64,000 bases of DNA, from positions 1 through 64,000 of the forward strand of contig JAXDBS010000075.1 in the NCBI GenBank assembly GCA_034678545.1. The letters are read 5' to 3'. Below are positions 60,430 through 64,000 of the stretch, in pieces; position 1 is the stretch's first letter, and each line of letters opens with the position of its first letter. The notes beneath the pieces were generated by a model. It saw nothing but the letters and a program-made list of their open reading frames with translations. It had not been told where the DNA came from and did not search any database. Source of the DNA: UBA5614 sp034678545 (GTDB lineage: Bacteria; Cloacimonadota; Cloacimonadia; Cloacimonadales; Cloacimonadaceae). The translations under genes and the position numbers were made by a program.

Positions 60430-63400
60430 ATGAATCAAAGATCATCCGCTCTCAGTTCCGGGCTCAGCGCCAGATTATACGGCCAGCTGGAAGAGCTGGT
60501 TGCCTCTCAGACCAGCCTGACCGACAGGCTGTTCCGCTGCCGCCAGATCCTGGAAGATATCTTCAAGGCTGTCACTGACAACACCGGCATTGCCTTTACC
60601 GGCCTTTATGCCCGGATGCTGTATGCCTACGAAACTTCGGTTACACCCTCCGAAAAGAATGAGCAGCTTCAGCTTTTGCGGCTGCTGACCAACAAAGTCA
60701 TTCACAAGGATGACTTTGACTTTGGGGAACAGGATTTTGCCAGCGCTGTCCTGATTCTGGACGATACCCTCTGTTTCCTGAGCGGCGGCTCGCAGCAGAC
60801 CGGAGCGGCGGTCAGCGATTTTCTGCAAAGATCCGGGGCCAGGCAGCTGATTCCCTTTGCAACGGCCGCCAGCCTGACGGTCGAGCATGTGTATGGAATG
60901 GTGACGGGCTGGAAATGCTCCGGAGCCAAGTCTTCAGGCAGGTTCATCGAGATTTCCTGCCGGACCTCGGAAGGCAATCAGATCACCGCGACCCTGTGGG
61001 AAAAAAGTACCAATCAGAATGAGGGCCGCCTCTGGACCAGGCTTGACAAGGTGCTCTGGAAATACTGCAATATCAGCTTCTATCACCTTTCCTCCGTTCA
61101 CGGCATGGCCAACCGCTTCCAGTCCACGCCCCAGACCCAGGTCATTGTCGAACCGGATTTTCTGGTGGACGTCTCTTCCATTGCCGACTGTTTTCAGAAT
61201 CAGGACTACTTTCCGGAGTTCTTTGTCATCAACAAGTTTTTCAGCGAGCCGATCAATGCAGCTTTGGCCAAGGGGAAATGCGTCAACAGCATATTTGACG
61301 AACTGGTCGGCGATCCCAAGCGGCTGCTGCAGGAGGTCTTCTCAGCTTACCTGGAAGCTAATCGGCATTATGTATTCGCACTCGGCGAGCAGGCCTGGCA
61401 AAAGATCTACGACGAGATCCTGGCCGACCATTATGCCCAGCTCAAGGCTATGGCGAGTGAGTTCAGCCGGCAAAGCTGTCAGCTGGAGCCGTCTTTCATT
61501 TCCCTGCGGTACGGCCTGCACGGGCGCTTGGACCTGATCAGCCTGCCCGCTGGTCAGGAGGCCAAGTATTCGATCCTGGAACTCAAGAGCGGGGCTGCGC
61601 CCGCTTATGACGTCTGGAAATCCCACCAGATGCAGGTGGTGGGCTATAACCTCATCCTGCGCGAGGTTTTCGGCTCCGCAAACATTGCCAACAGCTCCAT
61701 CTTTTATTCCCGCAGCAGTGCCAAACCTCTGAGGCACGTCGTGAACAATGTCATTCTGGAGCAGGATTTCCTGATGTGCCGCAACCGCATCATCGGGCTG
61801 CTGTTCAAACTTGCCACGGAACCGAAGCAGATCGTAAGCTGGATGAAAGGCAATACGCGCACCTATCCCGGCAAATTCCTGACCGAGAAATCCGACCGGC
61901 TCAGACACACCCTGAATGCCCTGAAACCTGAGGAACTGAAATGGTTCACAGACAAGCTGCAGTTCATCTTCCGGGAAACCTGGGCCATCAAAACGGGCGC
62001 CTTTGCCGAGTTTGAGACCGGCAATTACGGCTTCAGCTCGCTCTGGATGTGCAGCCCGGTGGAAAAGAAGCAGCAGTACCGCATCATCGACAATCTTTGG
62101 ATCGAAGAGGTTGCTGAGGACAGGATCACCTTCCACCGCCAGGAGGAAAGCATCCTGACCAATCTGCGGCTGGGCGACATCATTGTTCTTTACAAGCAGG
62201 CCCTGCCGGTCAACCGTCAGCAGCTCATCCGCGGCAAGGTCGGCCGGCTGGACAATGACAGGATTGAGATTGTCACCCGCTGCCGCATCAAGCAGGAGAG
62301 TCAGTTTGACAAATACACTCTCTGGGCGGTCGAGCCGGACCTGATGGAGTCCGCTTTGTATTGCGGGGTCAGCTCGGTTTATTCCTGCCTGGTTGCCGGT
62401 CCCGCCGTCAGGTCCAAAATTCTGGGTTACGCGGCTCCGGTCTCTTCCCCCCGGGACTCTTCCAGTGTGCTTTCTCTCCGCGAGGACGTGAAGGAATCCC
62501 TCAGGGGCATGATCCGCGCTGACGATTATTACCTGGTGCAGGGTCCCCCCGGCACGGGCAAGACCTCCATCCTGCTCATGCAGTACATCAGCTATCTCAT
62601 GGCGGAAACAGGATTGAAAGCGCTGATCGTAAGCTATACAAACCGCGCCGTGGATGAGATCTGCGCTTGTCTGGACCGGGAGAATCATGCCTATTTCAGG
62701 TTCGGGAATTTCAAACCGGGACTGGGCGATGCCGCAGGGCCGGGATACGGGACCGCACGCATCTTCGTGTCCACCTGCCACACTTTTTTATCTGTCTCGC
62801 CAGATCTTCTGGACAAAATCACAATAGACGAAATGATTGTGGACGAGGCTTCCCAGATCTTGGAACATCATATCATCGGCCTCATGGCCCGCATCCCCAA
62901 AACCATCCTGATCGGGGACCAGAACCAGCTCCCGCCCGTGATCCTGCAGCAGACGGACCGGGAAAACCAATCCATTCTGGAAAAGCTGGTCAACAACGCC
63001 GGCAAGAAATTCTACGCTGACTGTTTCAGTATGCTGACCAGGCATTACAGAATGCACAATGACATCGCCCGCCTGGTGGCGCAGAACTACAGGGACCGCC
63101 TGGTTTCGGAATCCCAAAGACAGCATAGCGATGAGCCCTGGCTCTCCACCCGGAACGATTTTCTCCGCCCCATCCTGGCCAAAAGGGTCGTCTGGATCGA
63201 AACTCCTGCTTCCTACCAGAGCAAGGCCGACACCTTGCACGCAAACTGGATCAGCAGGTTTGTGGAAGAACTCAGCTGTCAGCTGGATACCGACGAAATC
63301 TGTTCCCGGGTCGGCATCATCTCGCCCTTCCGGGCTCAGGCGCAATGCATCATATCCACTCTGGGCAACAAATACAGCAATCTGACCGTGGATACCGTGG

Positions 63401-63660
63401 AGCGCTTTCAGGGTTCCGAACGGGACTGCATCATCATGTCCTACCCGCTGCGTTACCAGCATGAGCTGACCATGGTGCAGTCCGTCAACCGATTGGGAAC
63501 GGTGGACCGCAAGCTGAACGTGGCTCTCAGCCGCGCCCGTGAGCAACTGATCATCCTGGGCTGCAGCAAGGTGCTCACCCATTCGGAATTCTTCCATCGC
63601 GTCTTTGACCTTATCCGCCAACACGGCACAGTAATCAGCCTCAACGGCTCCGGCCAATAA
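60430..63660 (+). CDS. Dna2-like nuclease-helicase (SF1 with PD-(D/E)XK domain)
   Basis: The 1076-aa protein has an N-terminal unknown region, then a PD-(D/E)XK nuclease-like domain (about 350-420) with YGLHGRLDLIS, ILELKSG and HQMQVVGYNLI. The C-terminal UPF1/DNA2-type helicase (about 690-1065) has Walker A QGPPGTGKTS, VDEASQILEH, GDQNQLPPVI, TRHYRMHNDIARL, DTVERFQGSERDCIIMS and LNVALSRAREQLII. The order resembles eukaryotic Dna2, but the Fe-S cysteine set of Dna2 is not obvious. A role in replication-fork repair or defence is inferred. Homologs of similar length are seen in Bacteroidetes. The ATG at 60430 has no strong ribosome site. Confidence 0.88.
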   Translation: MNQRSSALSSGLSARLYGQLEELVASQTSLTDRLFRCRQILEDIFKAVTDNTGIAFTGLYARMLYAYETSVTPSEKNEQLQLLRLLTNKVIHKDDFDFGEQDFASAVLILDDTLCFLSGGSQQTGAAVSDFLQRSGARQLIPFATAASLTVEHVYGMVTGWKCSGAKSSGRFIEISCRTSEGNQITATLWEKSTNQNEGRLWTRLDKVLWKYCNISFYHLSSVHGMANRFQSTPQTQVIVEPDFLVDVSSIADCFQNQDYFPEFFVINKFFSEPINAALAKGKCVNSIFDELVGDPKRLLQEVFSAYLEANRHYVFALGEQAWQKIYDEILADHYAQLKAMASEFSRQSCQLEPSFISLRYGLHGRLDLISLPAGQEAKYSILELKSGAAPAYDVWKSHQMQVVGYNLILREVFGSANIANSSIFYSRSSAKPLRHVVNNVILEQDFLMCRNRIIGLLFKLATEPKQIVSWMKGNTRTYPGKFLTEKSDRLRHTLNALKPEELKWFTDKLQFIFRETWAIKTGAFAEFETGNYGFSSLWMCSPVEKKQQYRIIDNLWIEEVAEDRITFHRQEESILTNLRLGDIIVLYKQALPVNRQQLIRGKVGRLDNDRIEIVTRCRIKQESQFDKYTLWAVEPDLMESALYCGVSSVYSCLVAGPAVRSKILGYAAPVSSPRDSSSVLSLREDVKESLRGMIRADDYYLVQGPPGTGKTSILLMQYISYLMAETGLKALIVSYTNRAVDEICACLDRENHAYFRFGNFKPGLGDAAGPGYGTARIFVSTCHTFLSVSPDLLDKITIDEMIVDEASQILEHHIIGLMARIPKTILIGDQNQLPPVILQQTDRENQSILEKLVNNAGKKFYADCFSMLTRHYRMHNDIARLVAQNYRDRLVSESQRQHSDEPWLSTRNDFLRPILAKRVVWIETPASYQSKADTLHANWISRFVEELSCQLDTDEICSRVGIISPFRAQAQCIISTLGNKYSNLTVDTVERFQGSERDCIIMSYPLRYQHELTMVQSVNRLGTVDRKLNVALSRAREQLIILGCSKVLTHSEFFHRVFDLIRQHGTVISLNGSGQ

Positions 63661-63754
63661 ATCCTTGACTTTTCTGACCCCTCCCGTTTTTGGCTATAAA
63701 GCCGAGGGAAGGGCTTGTCCCATCTCGATCAGATTATTCGGCAAGGAGTTATAA

Positions 63755-64000
63755 ATGAATCACCCAAACCCGTCCGCCCAGCTCAATATCAAGATCGACG
63801 AAAAGGTCGGCGAAGGCGTTTACGCCAATTTCTTCGTGATCAGCAATTCACCCTCCGAGTTCATCCTTGATTTCGGACGCATCGTTCCCGGCATTCCCGA
63901 CGCCAAGATCTACACCCGCGTCATGACCACCCCCCAGCACGCCAAGCAGCTCATGCAGCTGCTGGAAAAAAACATTGAAGGCTTTGAAAAGCAGTTTGGC
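63755..64000 (+). CDS. DUF3467 protein, 3' end beyond the window
   Basis: The first 82 residues (SAQLNIKIDEKVGEGVYANF, then FVISNSPSEFILDFGRIVPG and AKIYTRVMTTPQHAKQLMQL) match DUF3467, a small family common in Bacteroidetes and archaea and of unknown function. An AAGGAG site precedes the ATG. A promoter-like TTGACT at about 63664 lies upstream. The gene is cut by the window end; the family is about 100 aa, so only the tail is missing. Confidence 0.9.
   Translation, partial: MNHPNPSAQLNIKIDEKVGEGVYANFFVISNSPSEFILDFGRIVPGIPDAKIYTRVMTTPQHAKQLMQLLEKNIEGFEKQFG

Noticed and set aside
61342..62781. 479-codon open frame on the minus strand
   Set aside because: Antisense to the Dna2-like gene, whose domains explain the region; no domain was recognised on the minus strand.

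Overview
The window looks like a chromosomal stretch from a Gram-negative bacterium of the FCB group, most likely a Cloacimonadota (WWE1) relative. The assignment is an inference from gene content. The signs are split heptose genes hldE1/hldE2 (LPS), Bacteroidetes-type families (an Ig-like lipoprotein with an SPTGG start, a DUF4836-like protein, DUF3467, a YPNPF-type C-terminal sorting domain), a methylmalonyl-CoA/pyruvate transcarboxylase module and giant parallel beta-helix surface proteins. No phage, IS element or CRISPR array was seen.

Layout. 1-3850: thiol peroxidase, a stop-interrupted GxxExxY gene flanked by inverted copies of a short repeat, a GyrI-like effector-binding protein, and a DUF5658 membrane protein overlapping a B12-binding radical SAM gene. 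3928-11660 (minus): a visibly AT-richer, tightly packed block of a LolCDE-like ABC transporter, a LolA-like periplasmic protein, a rifampin-phosphotransferase-like dikinase, a divergent PlsY-like acyltransferase and a DUF454 protein. I regard this block as the best candidate for an undescribed (lipid or envelope) system. 12045-12408 (minus): tRNA genes fMet, Met, Arg(TCT), His in transcription order. 12533-18143: mostly minus-strand housekeeping (repeat-built EF-hand-like protein, HtpX, uridine kinase, STAS protein, double glycosyltransferase) plus an alkyltransferase-like gene on the plus strand.

18395-33471 (plus): a long run of overlapping or closely spaced genes, der-plsY-purF-hldE1-hldE2-rseC-folB-folK-glmU(short)-HIT-lytR_C-rsfS-argS-rimI-nadB-tmk-ctpA-response regulator. 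It mixes ribosome assembly, folate, NAD, nucleotide and envelope functions. It is followed by an excellent sigma-54 promoter match driving what looks like a terminator-ended small RNA of about 118 nt.

33798-36721 (minus): Ig-like lipoprotein, ribE, recR, ybaB. 36895-38107 (plus): panD-panC, pantothenate precursors. 38247-42245: DUF4836-like anchored protein and a TPR protein. 42470-46268: transcarboxylase module (12S-like subunit, a 60-aa unknown, and a 5S-like subunit fused to a biotin domain), suggesting a Wood-Werkman type propionate/succinate pathway. 46613-59863: surface and secreted proteins, including a lipoprotein with a duplicated domain, a 3299-aa six-module beta-helix protein and a YPNPF-tailed protein. 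60136-64000: small DUF4405-like membrane protein, Dna2-like nuclease-helicase, and the start of a DUF3467 gene cut by the window edge.
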